Virus record (IMG/VR): IMGVR_UViG_3300034061_001183
Coordinates: 1-30,000 of that record
Source: a virus
Reading direction: 5' to 3' (one strand)
Length of the DNA stretch: 30,000 nucleotides
Shown here: positions 23,338-30,000 of the stretch, piece after piece
Layout: each line of letters opens with the position of its first letter
Position numbering within the stretch: position 1 is the stretch's first letter
The notes under the pieces: model-generated
Databases searched by the model: none
What the model saw: only the letters and a program-made list of their open reading frames with translations
Told to the model about the DNA's origin: nothing
Program-made: the position numbers and the translations under genes

Positions 23338-24846
23338 ATGCCTAGAAAAAAAGATAACACCAGATGGCTTTCTATAGAATGTAAAGTTTGTAAAACTATA
23401 TTTGATTGTAGGGTGTCAAGGCCTAGGACTTATTGTAGTAAGAAGTGTTCAACTAATGATATAGATCTAAATACAATTAGAATCAACAAAACCAAACAGA
23501 CTTGTATTGAGAAGTATGGTGGTCATCCTATGACCACAGAGAAAACCAAAGATGCATTAAAGAAATCTTTGTTAGAAAAATATGGAGTGGATCATTATAG
23601 TAAGCATAATGATTATAATAAAAAAGTCAAATCGACCAAGTTATTGAAATATGGAAATGAAAAATATACAAATGTTGATAAGATAAAGTCTACGCTTCTT
23701 GAGAAATATGGTGTTGATAATTCACAAAAAATAAAAAGCGTAAAAGAAAAAACGTCAAATACAAAAAAAGAGAACCACTATGAATTTTTGAAAAATCATT
23801 TTGATGGTTCAAATTTAATTTGGTTATGTGAACAAAAAGATTATGTTGGTTATCATTTTTCTAATGTTTATAATTTTAAATGCAAGGTTTGTGAGAAAAA
23901 CTTTGAAAGCACTGTTTATAATTTAAATAATGTTTTTTGTGATTACTGTCATCCAGAGAAAGTTACTACCGTTGAAAATGAAATTTATCAATTTCTGATT
24001 GAGATTCTTAAAAAAGAAGAAATTATAAATAGAAACGATAGGACAGTCTTGAATGGTAAAGAACTTGATTTTTATGTTCCGTCAAAAAACTTTGCGATTG
24101 AAATCAATGGATTATATTGGCACAGTGAAAATGCAGGTGGGATAAATAAAAATTATCATTTGAATAAAACTAAAAGTTGTATGACATATGGTATTCATCT
24201 GATTCACATTTTTGAAAATGAGTGGATTAATAAAAAAGAAATTGTTAAATCTATAATCAGAAACTTTACGAATTGCAATAACGATTTAATTAAAATAAAT
24301 GGAAGAGAATGTGAAATCAAAGAAATAGACGAACCTCTTAAAAACGCTTTCTTGAATGAAAACCATCTTCAAGGAGAAGATAAGTCTACGGTTAAAATTG
24401 GATTATTTCACGATAATGAACTTGTGAGTGTTATGACTTTTAGAAAATCTTCTCGTTTTGACAAAACAAGTGAATGGGAACTTGTTCGTTTTTGTAATAA
24501 ATTAAATACACTAATAAATGGGGGTGCCAGTAAATTGTTTAGTTATTTTATTAAAAACTATAATCCAAAGAATATTGTTTCTTATAGTGATCGTCGTTAT
24601 TTTAGTGGAAAGATATACGAAAAGTTAGGTTTTAGTTTCGTAGATTTTACACCGGTAAATTACTACTATATTATAAATAAATATAAAGATTTACGACACC
24701 GTATGAGTTTCCAGAAACATAAGTTATCTAAATTGTTGAAAGTATATGACCCGAATTTAAGTGAGTGGGAAAATATGAAAAACAATGGATACGATAGAAT
24801 ATGGGATTGTGGCAATTCCAAATATTTTATATCATTCACACACTAA
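23338..24846 (+). CDS. EDxHD (Vsr-like) homing-type endonuclease with Mom-like C-terminal domain
   Basis: This 502-residue protein is on the strand opposite its neighbours. An N-terminal zinc finger (C15, C18, C33, C37) is followed by tandem EKYG-type repeats (about 58-130: EKYGGH, EKYGVDH, LKYGNE, EKYGVDN), a probable DNA-binding array. A second zinc knuckle uses C182/C185/C201/C204. Residues 211-300 are a Vsr-like nuclease: E213/E215, D244 (GKELDFY), E255 in FAIEINGLYWHSE with H262, and HLIHIFENEW (287-296). This matches the EDxHD homing endonucleases found in phages. Residues about 325-500 form a separate domain with ELVRF, GGASKLF, SYSD and GKIYEKLGF, parallel to Mom. Its stop overlaps the convergent nucleotidyltransferase gene by 11 bases. 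Mobility is inferred. Confidence 0.85.
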   Translation: MPRKKDNTRWLSIECKVCKTIFDCRVSRPRTYCSKKCSTNDIDLNTIRINKTKQTCIEKYGGHPMTTEKTKDALKKSLLEKYGVDHYSKHNDYNKKVKSTKLLKYGNEKYTNVDKIKSTLLEKYGVDNSQKIKSVKEKTSNTKKENHYEFLKNHFDGSNLIWLCEQKDYVGYHFSNVYNFKCKVCEKNFESTVYNLNNVFCDYCHPEKVTTVENEIYQFLIEILKKEEIINRNDRTVLNGKELDFYVPSKNFAIEINGLYWHSENAGGINKNYHLNKTKSCMTYGIHLIHIFENEWINKKEIVKSIIRNFTNCNNDLIKINGRECEIKEIDEPLKNAFLNENHLQGEDKSTVKIGLFHDNELVSVMTFRKSSRFDKTSEWELVRFCNKLNTLINGGASKLFSYFIKNYNPKNIVSYSDRRYFSGKIYEKLGFSFVDFTPVNYYYIINKYKDLRHRMSFQKHKLSKLLKVYDPNLSEWENMKNNGYDRIWDCGNSKYFISFTH

Positions 24847-25510
24847 CTTGTTTATCGTATACAACGTTGATTGCGTCTTTAAGTCTATCTAAGTGACCTC
24901 TGTTTCTTAATAATTTAAATACTATATTTTCATTGCTAAGTTCACCGCCAGTGTCCAACCCAGACTGACGCATATCATATACATCCTTTAACGTGTTTTT
25001 TAATAACTCAAGGTTAGACTCCTTGATTGCACTGTTTATTTTATATACAGCGTCATTATATTTGTTTTGAACCAATTCTACATCAACGGTAAAATTTTCG
25101 TATTTTGGTTTGGATACCCAGTTATTAGCTACCAATGAATAAACACCGCTGGATCTATTCTTTTTACTGATATCTTGTATAAATACCTCAACATTGTATC
25201 CATTGATATGAATATTGTGATTTTTATTCCACGCAGCTTTTAATTGAGTTACATATTTCTCAACAAGTTCTACATTAGGGTCAACGTTTTTAAAGTTTAT
25301 TACCAGATGTAAATCAAAATCGCTGAACTTAGACCAATTATAATTTGCCAAGCTCCCCACGAATAAAATATCAACAATTGGAGCGGTTAACTCAGTATCT
25401 TTATAGAAATCATTGGCAACTTGAATAAGTTTCTCTTTGATCTCTTTATTCAAAACCAATCCATTCCAAACATCAGGATTGAGTTGGGTATTATAAATTC
25501 TATACTTCAT
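24836..25510 (-). CDS. Nucleotidyltransferase-fold protein
   Basis: This 224-residue protein has the pol-beta-type nucleotidyltransferase signature: G52-S53 in LFVGSLANYNW, then D64-x-D66 in FSDFDLHLV, and a probable third acid E108 in NGYNVEVFIQD. The rest is helical. Such minimal enzymes transfer NMP to a protein, RNA or small molecule; the substrate cannot be read from sequence, and nothing indicates an antitoxin or kinase partner. Its start overlaps the stop of the HAD gene upstream as ATGA, so the two are translated together and may act in one pathway. Its 3' end overlaps the convergent endonuclease gene. Confidence 0.75.
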   Translation of the reverse strand: MKYRIYNTQLNPDVWNGLVLNKEIKEKLIQVANDFYKDTELTAPIVDILFVGSLANYNWSKFSDFDLHLVINFKNVDPNVELVEKYVTQLKAAWNKNHNIHINGYNVEVFIQDISKKNRSSGVYSLVANNWVSKPKYENFTVDVELVQNKYNDAVYKINSAIKESNLELLKNTLKDVYDMRQSGLDTGGELSNENIVFKLLRNRGHLDRLKDAINVVYDKQVSV

Positions 25511-26139
25511 ATATTAGACCAGCTATATCCGCAGGTTTCTTTAATTACACCAATTGAGGTATTTATATCTTTCATAGCTTGATTGCCATTTCTATATACA
25601 ATACCTTCTCCGCCAGCAGCAATAAATTGTTCTATATTCTTATATAGGTCATCTATTAATATTGATGATTTAGTTGCCCATCTTGATTTATCTGTTCCTG
25701 AAACCGCATAGTTAATTTTTGTTCCTGGTAGATATTTTTGAATCCACTCAGCTTTTCCTTTTTCTATCTCACCAACAAATTTAGTTGCATCTTGAGGAAA
25801 ATTAACACCAATTTGTTCAGCACTTGTGCTTGTTAAAATTTCAACTCTTACTTTTGGATTGCTTTTTAATTTTAAGATATATTCTCTAAAAATATGAAAG
25901 TCAGGCATTGGTTGCATTTCACTCCAAAATTTAGAACCTTCATTGAAAATAGCACTCCACATTTGTTTCGTTCCTTTTTTTCTTTCAAATACAGAAGGCG
26001 GTTCGTTTGTTAAATTTTCGAATTGTAAATCAAAATCAGCAAGAACACCATCCATATCAAGATACAATGTGATAATTTGTTCTTGTTCTAATAAATTAGC
26101 ATCTGCCACTTCTTCTAACAAACTTTGAAGCTTAATCAT
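25507..26139 (-). CDS. HAD-superfamily phosphatase, 5'-nucleotidase-like
   Basis: This 210-residue enzyme has the HAD motifs in order: motif I LYLDMDGVLADFD with nucleophile D28 and acid/base D30; motif II ILTSTS (T103/S104); a motif III Lys at K151 or K157 in DKSRWATKSS; and motif IV ILIDD with D163-D164. The small cap after motif I (residues 40-85) and the order resemble 5'(3')-deoxyribonucleotidases, so nucleotide salvage or pool control is plausible. About 22 extra residues precede the catalytic strand (MIKLQSLLEE...). It is coupled to the nucleotidyltransferase by an ATGA overlap. Confidence 0.8.
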   Translation of the reverse strand: MIKLQSLLEEVADANLLEQEQIITLYLDMDGVLADFDLQFENLTNEPPSVFERKKGTKQMWSAIFNEGSKFWSEMQPMPDFHIFREYILKLKSNPKVRVEILTSTSAEQIGVNFPQDATKFVGEIEKGKAEWIQKYLPGTKINYAVSGTDKSRWATKSSILIDDLYKNIEQFIAAGGEGIVYRNGNQAMKDINTSIGVIKETCGYSWSNI

Positions 26140-26168
26140 ATATAATAAATAGTAAGATTTTATTTAAC

Positions 26169-26197
26169 TTGACAAAGAATTATAATAAGCATAATAT
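26169..26197 (+). promoter_or_regulatory. Sigma70-type promoter pointing right in an intergenic gap
   Basis: The plus strand has TTGACA (26169-26174), exactly 17 bases, then TAATAT (26192-26197). It lies in the 172-base gap upstream of the HAD gene but points away from it. The first plus-strand gene on that side is the glycosyltransferase 680 bases away, with two minus-strand genes in between. It may drive a short RNA that stops at the hairpin 26267-26296. Confidence 0.45.
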
Positions 26198-26266
26198 AAA
26201 AGCACATCAAGCGCTTCATTAATATAGTTCTTAGTTTTTAATTTTCTATTCTAATCTATATAAAAA

Positions 26267-26296
26267 AACCGCAGCATATAATATAATGCTGCGGTT
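26267..26296 (-). terminator. Intrinsic terminator after the small coiled-coil operon
   Basis: A perfect 10-bp stem AACCGCAGCA / TGCTGCGGTT with a 10-base loop is followed on the minus strand by TTTTTTT-like sequence (the A-run at 26262-26268). It begins 16 bases after the stop of the 93-residue gene. On the plus strand the hairpin is followed by TAATTTTATTTTT further on, so some two-way function is possible. Confidence 0.85.
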
Positions 26297-26311
26297 AGTG
26301 TAATTTTATTT

Positions 26312-26593
26312 TTAAGCTTTAGAATTTGGTGTAAAAGTTCCATCTGCAAGAGACAGATTTCCATCACCATAACTCTCGGCAATTTTATTCACCCAATCCT
26401 GTTCTTCTTTTTGAACAGACAAATACTCATCACGAGCTTTGGTTTCCGCTTCGGAAAGTTGTTTAATCTTTTCATCCAAAGCAACCCTCTCAAGGTAGAA
26501 CTGACCAAAAAGGTAAATCTTTTCTTGATACTTAGATTGAATTTTTCTAAGACTGTCAAGTTCTTCTTGTTTTAACTTAATTGGTTCAGCCAT
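26312..26593 (-). CDS. Small coiled-coil protein, 93 residues
   Basis: This is a predominantly helical, charged protein: EELDSLRKIQSKYQEKIYLFGQFYLERVALDEKIKQLSEAETKARDEYLSVQ (about 10-62) forms two helices likely to pack as a hairpin, then a Gly/Asp/Asn-rich end (YGDGNLSLADGTFTP). No cysteine, membrane span or catalytic motif is visible. It begins two bases after the 69-residue gene stops, so the pair form a two-gene operon closed by a terminator. I do not recognise a function; small virion or assembly proteins of this kind are common in T4-like phages. Confidence 0.6.
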   Translation of the reverse strand: MAEPIKLKQEELDSLRKIQSKYQEKIYLFGQFYLERVALDEKIKQLSEAETKARDEYLSVQKEEQDWVNKIAESYGDGNLSLADGTFTPNSKA

Positions 26594-26595
26594 AA

Positions 26596-26805
26596 TTAAA
26601 CGGTTGGAGGATTAAAGTCTGCTTGAGTGACAACAGGTTGACTTCCGTCGCTGTTGGTCAATCCACCTTGGGGTGGTTGAAGTCTATTTCGTAGTTCTTG
26701 GTTTAGAATACGAATATTAGCTTGAGCTTGTTCAGACTTGGCCAATTCATCATAAACCAAAGCCTTAAGTTCTGTGACACTAAATTTAGATAACTGATTT
26801 TCCAT
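26596..26805 (-). CDS. Small hypothetical protein, 69 residues
   Basis: The first 47 residues are helical (VTELKALVYDELAKSEQAQANIRILNQELRNRL, about 10-42) and the rest is a Pro/Gly/Gln-rich tail (QPPQGGLTNSDGSQPVV). It starts at an ATG with AAGGAT about nine bases upstream. It is the first gene of a two-gene unit with the 93-residue coiled-coil protein, and its upstream region carries the second copy of an element also present before gp26. No family is recognised. Confidence 0.55.
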   Translation of the reverse strand: MENQLSKFSVTELKALVYDELAKSEQAQANIRILNQELRNRLQPPQGGLTNSDGSQPVVTQADFNPPTV

Positions 26806-26828
26806 ATTATAATATCCTTTCTAGGTTG

Positions 26829-26875
26829 TAACAATAATATATATTATTGAATAGAAAATTTTAGTTATTTTATTT
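26829..26875 (-). repeat. Upstream element, copy B, with central 18-bp palindrome
   Basis: On the minus strand it reads AAATAAAATAACTAAAA (26859-26875), a variable link, then TAATATATATTATTGTTA. It matches the region before gp26 (22301-22344). It contains a perfect palindrome CAATAATATATATTATTG (26832-26849). The gap is divergent, so it may serve both the minus-strand small-gene operon and the plus-strand glycosyltransferase. Confidence 0.5.
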
Positions 26876-27535
26876 ATGAAAATTTTGTTTTGTTTACCCG
26901 GTAGAGAATTCAGCGGAAACTTCTTACAATCATGGACAAATCTAGTATCATATTGTAATTACAAGGGATATCAATTGATTTATAATCAGAAATACAGTTG
27001 CAACATTTACTATGCTCGCAATATGTGTTTAGGAGGAAATATCCTTGCCGGTGAAAACCAAAAACCTTTTGGTGGTAAAGTAGACTATGATTATATGATG
27101 TGGATTGACAGTGATGTTGTATTTACACCCAGACAATTTCAACAATTATTAGATCATAAAGAAGACATCGTAAGTGGTGTTTATAAAATGGACGGCGGCA
27201 CACATTATGCAACTGTTCCCTGTTGGGATGAAGATTACTTTCAACAAAATGGTAATTTTCAGTTTATGGATGACGAAACTCTAAAGAGTTACAAAAGTAA
27301 ATACAGTAAATTTCCAGTTGTTTATACAGGATTTGGTTTTATGTTAATTAAATATGGAGTATTTGAAAGTATGAAATATCCGTGGTTTAGACCTGAATTT
27401 GTTAATATTAGAGGATCAAAAGATTTTACCATGGAAGATGTTGCATGGTGTAGAGAAGCAAATCGACTTGAATACAAAGTAATGGTTGATCCAAACGTTG
27501 TTGTCGGCCATGAAAAATTAAAAATCTACACCTAA
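26876..27535 (+). CDS. GT-A type glycosyltransferase
   Basis: This 219-residue protein has the elements of a GT-A (GT2-like) glycosyltransferase. The first strand MKILFCLPGREFSGNF is followed by YARNMCLGGN (46-55). The metal-binding DxD is D78-S-D80 in MMWIDSDVVF, then SGVYKMDGG (100-108). A later acidic site FTMEDVAWCREA and GHEKL near the C-terminus fit a catalytic base and closing helix. It is one of only two clear plus-strand genes. Its 3' end overlaps the convergent GT4 gene by 18 bases. Together with GT4 it probably builds a sugar on phage DNA, a virion protein or a host surface; the target is unknown. Confidence 0.78.
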   Translation: MKILFCLPGREFSGNFLQSWTNLVSYCNYKGYQLIYNQKYSCNIYYARNMCLGGNILAGENQKPFGGKVDYDYMMWIDSDVVFTPRQFQQLLDHKEDIVSGVYKMDGGTHYATVPCWDEDYFQQNGNFQFMDDETLKSYKSKYSKFPVVYTGFGFMLIKYGVFESMKYPWFRPEFVNIRGSKDFTMEDVAWCREANRLEYKVMVDPNVVVGHEKLKIYT

Positions 27536-28543
27536 ACAAGTCAATAAATTTTCAATAAATTTTTCTTTGGTCAACTTGCAAGCGTCAATACTTGCAAGTT
27601 TTCCTTTTTGTTTGACTTCATCTCTATTATTATAACAATATCTCATTGTTTCAATCATATGTTCCTCATCATATTTTGACCATTTTGCACCTGGATATTC
27701 CCAGAATCCAGTAGAATCTACTTCTGTATGACGCAAACAAAAACTATTCTCTAGAGTTACAAATTCTTTCAATCCGCCATATCTAGGAACAATTACGGGT
27801 CTTCCACATGCCATACTTTCATGTTGCATTAACCCCCAACCCTCTGCACTTACAGCAGATACAAAAACATCATTTGAACAATACCAATCTTTTAACTCCT
27901 GCTTATTTAAATTTTTAGTGTTATAAACAATTTTATTATCAAGAAACTTACGATTTTCATTGTCCGAAATTTTAATTGACAATTTAACATCTTTTTCTTT
28001 AGGAAATGCTTTATTAAAACACCTTATAACATCGGGTAATCTTTTTCGTGGATCATTATTTCCAGTTCCAAAAACAAAAAAATCGGAATTGTTTGGTTCG
28101 GTGTAGTTAAAAATATTTGTATTTATACCAAGATTTACCACTGAAATTTTACTTGTGCATCCTTGTTGTTCAAATGATTCTTTATTCCAATTATTAGGAA
28201 CTATAATTTGATCAAACATGTTGATTTTATCAATGTAGAAATCACCAATTCTAGTAGCTTCCCACATTGTAAATAATGATTTATTTTTTCCATTAAAAAT
28301 ATGCAATAATGGATGACCATCATCCGGATATACAAACGGTGGAAATAATAAAAGTTCTTTTTCAAGTCCATTTCTAGATGGATATGATTCAAAAAAAGAA
28401 GAAAATTCTATTTCTGGTTTATGGTAATATTTTGGTATTATCACCACATTTCTTTTAATAGATTCTTCTAATATAGTTGAAAGTAATGTATTATAACCAG
28501 ATTTAAAATTGTATTCGCTCGTAACCAATAATCTATTTGACAT
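27518..28543 (-). CDS. GT4-family (GT-B) glycosyltransferase
   Basis: This is a retaining glycosyltransferase of the GT4 type. With the ATG start at 28541-28543 it has 341 residues. The N-terminal Rossmann domain begins RLLVTSEYNF, and the C-terminal domain begins near FFVFGTGNNDPRKRLPDVI. The donor-binding block SAEGWGLMQHESMACGRPVIVPRYGGLKEF has the E-x7-E pair (E234 and E242 in this numbering). A TTG start 30 bases further upstream would overlap the preceding gene and is less likely. It follows a 91-residue protein and the tail fibre gene, so modification of the fibre or virion is one hypothesis. Confidence 0.88.
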   Translation of the reverse strand: MSNRLLVTSEYNFKSGYNTLLSTILEESIKRNVVIIPKYYHKPEIEFSSFFESYPSRNGLEKELLLFPPFVYPDDGHPLLHIFNGKNKSLFTMWEATRIGDFYIDKINMFDQIIVPNNWNKESFEQQGCTSKISVVNLGINTNIFNYTEPNNSDFFVFGTGNNDPRKRLPDVIRCFNKAFPKEKDVKLSIKISDNENRKFLDNKIVYNTKNLNKQELKDWYCSNDVFVSAVSAEGWGLMQHESMACGRPVIVPRYGGLKEFVTLENSFCLRHTEVDSTGFWEYPGAKWSKYDEEHMIETMRYCYNNRDEVKQKGKLASIDACKLTKEKFIENLLTCLGVDF

Positions 28544-28544
28544 T

Positions 28545-28820
28545 TTATGTATTTGGTATAAAGATAGAACCAACTACCGAATTTCTTTTTAATTGAAAAA
28601 AATCAATTAATTTTTGGTTTTCGGATGATAATTCGGAAAACGCTAAGTTGCAAACTTCACTTTGCGTTTTTCCGTTCGTATCAATCAGAGGAACAACCTT
28701 TTCCATTGTTCCTGTATTCCCAGTTGTTAAATCCTTCACCAAAAATCCAACTGCAATACTAGTCGGAAAATCGGGAGGATAGAGTTCATATCTACATATT
28801 GTATATTCTATATTGTCCAT
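28545..28820 (-). CDS. Hypothetical protein next to tail fibre, 91 residues
   Basis: This protein is beta-rich (YTICRYELYPPDFPTSIAVGFLVKDLTTG) with a C-terminal helix (EVCNLAFSELSSENQKLIDFF, about 55-75). No membrane span or motif is recognised. It begins 18 bases after the tail fibre stop and ends one base before the GT4 start. Position suggests a fibre-associated or assembly protein, but nothing in the sequence proves it. Confidence 0.55.
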   Translation of the reverse strand: MDNIEYTICRYELYPPDFPTSIAVGFLVKDLTTGNTGTMEKVVPLIDTNGKTQSEVCNLAFSELSSENQKLIDFFQLKRNSVVGSIFIPNT

Positions 28821-28838
28821 ATATATTAATTATTAAAA

Positions 28839-30000
28839 TTAGTTAAAAAGTCTTATCCATCTTGTATTTCCACCAATAGATATAGGCAACCAACCAAAAA
28901 AACTTCTATTTCCTGATGTAGTAGTCGTATCTATTGCTCCATTATCAACACGAATTGCAGGATTGGTTCCGTCGCCGTTAACATGTAATCTGTTTGACGG
29001 AGCAGTGTTAATACCAAAATTTGTAACTCCGCTTCCGTTTCTTGTTGGTACATCCAAAACAGTTCTAAAATTTGCAGGGGTATAATATCTAATATAACCA
29101 TCATTAGAGGCATATACTCTGTCAATAGCTGTGGTTCCATTATTACCAGAAATTGTGTTTATCCATCCTGCCAAGATATAACCATTACCATCTGTTCTTA
29201 CTATTTTATTTGCATCATAATTTGTTCCGGATTGAACCGCCAAACCTCCAGCAGTAGTAGCATTAGTTGCCGAACCAGCGCTTGTTGCATAATTTACATT
29301 GAAATTGGATGGGTTCCAAACATATATATTTGTTCCGTCATTTGAACCCCATAACCAAGTTGGTTGTCCACTTTGACCTGACCAGTTAAATGTCATACCC
29401 GTTCCAGTACCACCTCCTTGTGATAATGTGCTTGCTTTTGTTGCTAATGTAGCAGTAGCAGCATTACCAGAACAACTTGTAGAACTACCATTAATGTTCA
29501 TGGTTTGACCACTTAACATTGTAGCTACTGTTGCAACCGATAAAGCAGCAGGAGTAGCAGCAGAACTAGCATTACTATTACCTAAAATTGTATATGCAGT
29601 AATGTTTTCAATTTTTGCTAATGTAACACTGCCATTTGCAATGGTAACATTTGTTGCAGTTGTAGCTGTAGCAGCATTACCAGTAATATTTATAGCCCAT
29701 GTACCGCTTGCACCTGTACCAGTTAATGTTGGCGAATAAGAATTATAATTAGCAGAATTTAAATAATATACCCAACCGCCAAATGAATTTCCGGTTATAT
29801 TTCTAGTTGCCAATCTATTAGCATTATCTTCCCATCCCCAAGCTATTTGAGTTCCCCAATAATTACTACTATTAGAGTGTCTATAATTATCGTAAAACCA
29901 CCAAGTTCCACCAGGAGAATTTGTTAAATTTGCATCGTCACCATTATGTCTTACGCTTCCAGCAGGTGTATTTTGAAAATCAGTATTTGCATTTCCGCTG
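28839..30000 (-). CDS. Tail fibre protein, 5' end outside the window
   Basis: The frame is open from the right edge down to a stop at 28839, so the visible 386 residues are the C-terminal part of a longer protein; the TTG at 29811-29813 is internal, since the frame continues upstream (WGWEDNANRLATRN). The text is Gly/Asn/Thr/Ser/Ala-rich with repeated ITGNAATAT-type motifs (at least three), then blocks such as NKIVRTDGNGYILAGWINT and IDRVYASNDGYIRYYTPANF, which occur in long trimeric phage fibres, and FGINTAPSNRLHVNGDG near the end. It closes with GGNTRWIRLFN, without an obvious autochaperone domain. It likely contacts the host receptor. Confidence 0.85.
   Translation of the reverse strand, partial: SGNANTDFQNTPAGSVRHNGDDANLTNSPGGTWWFYDNYRHSNSSNYWGTQIAWGWEDNANRLATRNITGNSFGGWVYYLNSANYNSYSPTLTGTGASGTWAINITGNAATATTATNVTIANGSVTLAKIENITAYTILGNSNASSAATPAALSVATVATMLSGQTMNINGSSTSCSGNAATATLATKASTLSQGGGTGTGMTFNWSGQSGQPTWLWGSNDGTNIYVWNPSNFNVNYATSAGSATNATTAGGLAVQSGTNYDANKIVRTDGNGYILAGWINTISGNNGTTAIDRVYASNDGYIRYYTPANFRTVLDVPTRNGSGVTNFGINTAPSNRLHVNGDGTNPAIRVDNGAIDTTTTSGNRSFFGWLPISIGGNTRWIRLFN

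Noticed and set aside
26832-26849. Perfect palindrome as a replication origin or recombinase site
   Set aside because: It is only A/T in its core, short and not accompanied by repeats or an integrase; a regulatory site in a divergent gap is a simpler reading.
28544-28573. TTG start for the GT4 gene, 10 codons upstream
   Set aside because: It would overlap the preceding gene by about 29 bases; the ATG at 28541-28543 begins right before the conserved first strand.
29811-29813. TTG as the start of the tail fibre
   Set aside because: The frame remains open and fibre-like upstream to position 30000, so the gene is truncated by the window, not started here.
1-30000. tRNA genes, CRISPR arrays, insertion sequences, inteins or introns
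   Set aside because: No cloverleaf, no regularly spaced repeats and no transposase were seen; nrdA, nrdB, uvsX and gp41 are all uninterrupted.

Overview
The window is a stretch of an AT-rich, T4-like contractile-tailed phage (myovirus) genome. The evidence is a set of recognisable T4-type proteins: tail tube gp19 (163 residues, the T4 length), baseplate protein gp26, a gp53-like LysM protein, a tape measure, ssDNA-binding gp32, UvsX, RNase H/FEN, gp41 helicase and class Ia NrdA/NrdB. Sequence divergence (a zinc-less gp32, unrecognised baseplate proteins, a family A-type polymerase) places it far from the coliphage T4 group. The host cannot be determined. Shine-Dalgarno sites are mixed: strong before nrdB and the tail tube, weak or absent before many other genes. 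No tRNA, CRISPR or insertion sequence is seen, and no gene-free stretch exceeds 300 bases.

Almost everything is on the minus strand, so transcription runs from high to low coordinates. From the right edge: a tail fibre cut by the window (28839-30000), a small protein and a GT4 glycosyltransferase. A plus-strand GT-A glycosyltransferase (26876-27535) converges on the GT4 gene with overlapping 3' ends. Two small coiled-coil proteins follow, then a HAD phosphatase/nucleotidase and a nucleotidyltransferase that overlap by ATGA. A plus-strand EDxHD (Vsr-like) homing-type endonuclease (23338-24846) interrupts the minus-strand order.

From 23201 down to 13164 lies the tail module: tail tube, terminator, Lys-rich small protein, gp26 with an apparent frameshifted C-terminal extension, tape measure (841 residues), a large baseplate-type protein, gp53-like LysM protein, a hub-like 847-residue protein and a small protein.

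From 13127 to 1436 lies DNA metabolism: a compact family A DNA polymerase-like protein, a PD-(D/E)XK-like protein, two proteins of unknown function, gp32, UvsX, RNase H, gp41 helicase, NrdA and NrdB. These supply dNTPs, coat and recombine ssDNA, unwind forks and remove primers. Past nrdB come a membrane-anchored coiled-coil protein, a Mom-like DNA modification enzyme and a gene cut by the left edge.

The most notable observations are: (1) a Mom-like enzyme whose start codon sits three bases after a perfect 10-bp hairpin with a GNRA loop, reminiscent of translational control of phage Mu mom; (2) a second Mom-like domain at the C-terminus of the EDxHD endonuclease; (3) a T7 slippery site joining gp26 to a conserved extension that lacks an ATG; (4) a shrunken PolA-like polymerase next to a nuclease-like gene; and (5) a duplicated upstream element before gp26 and a distant small-gene operon.
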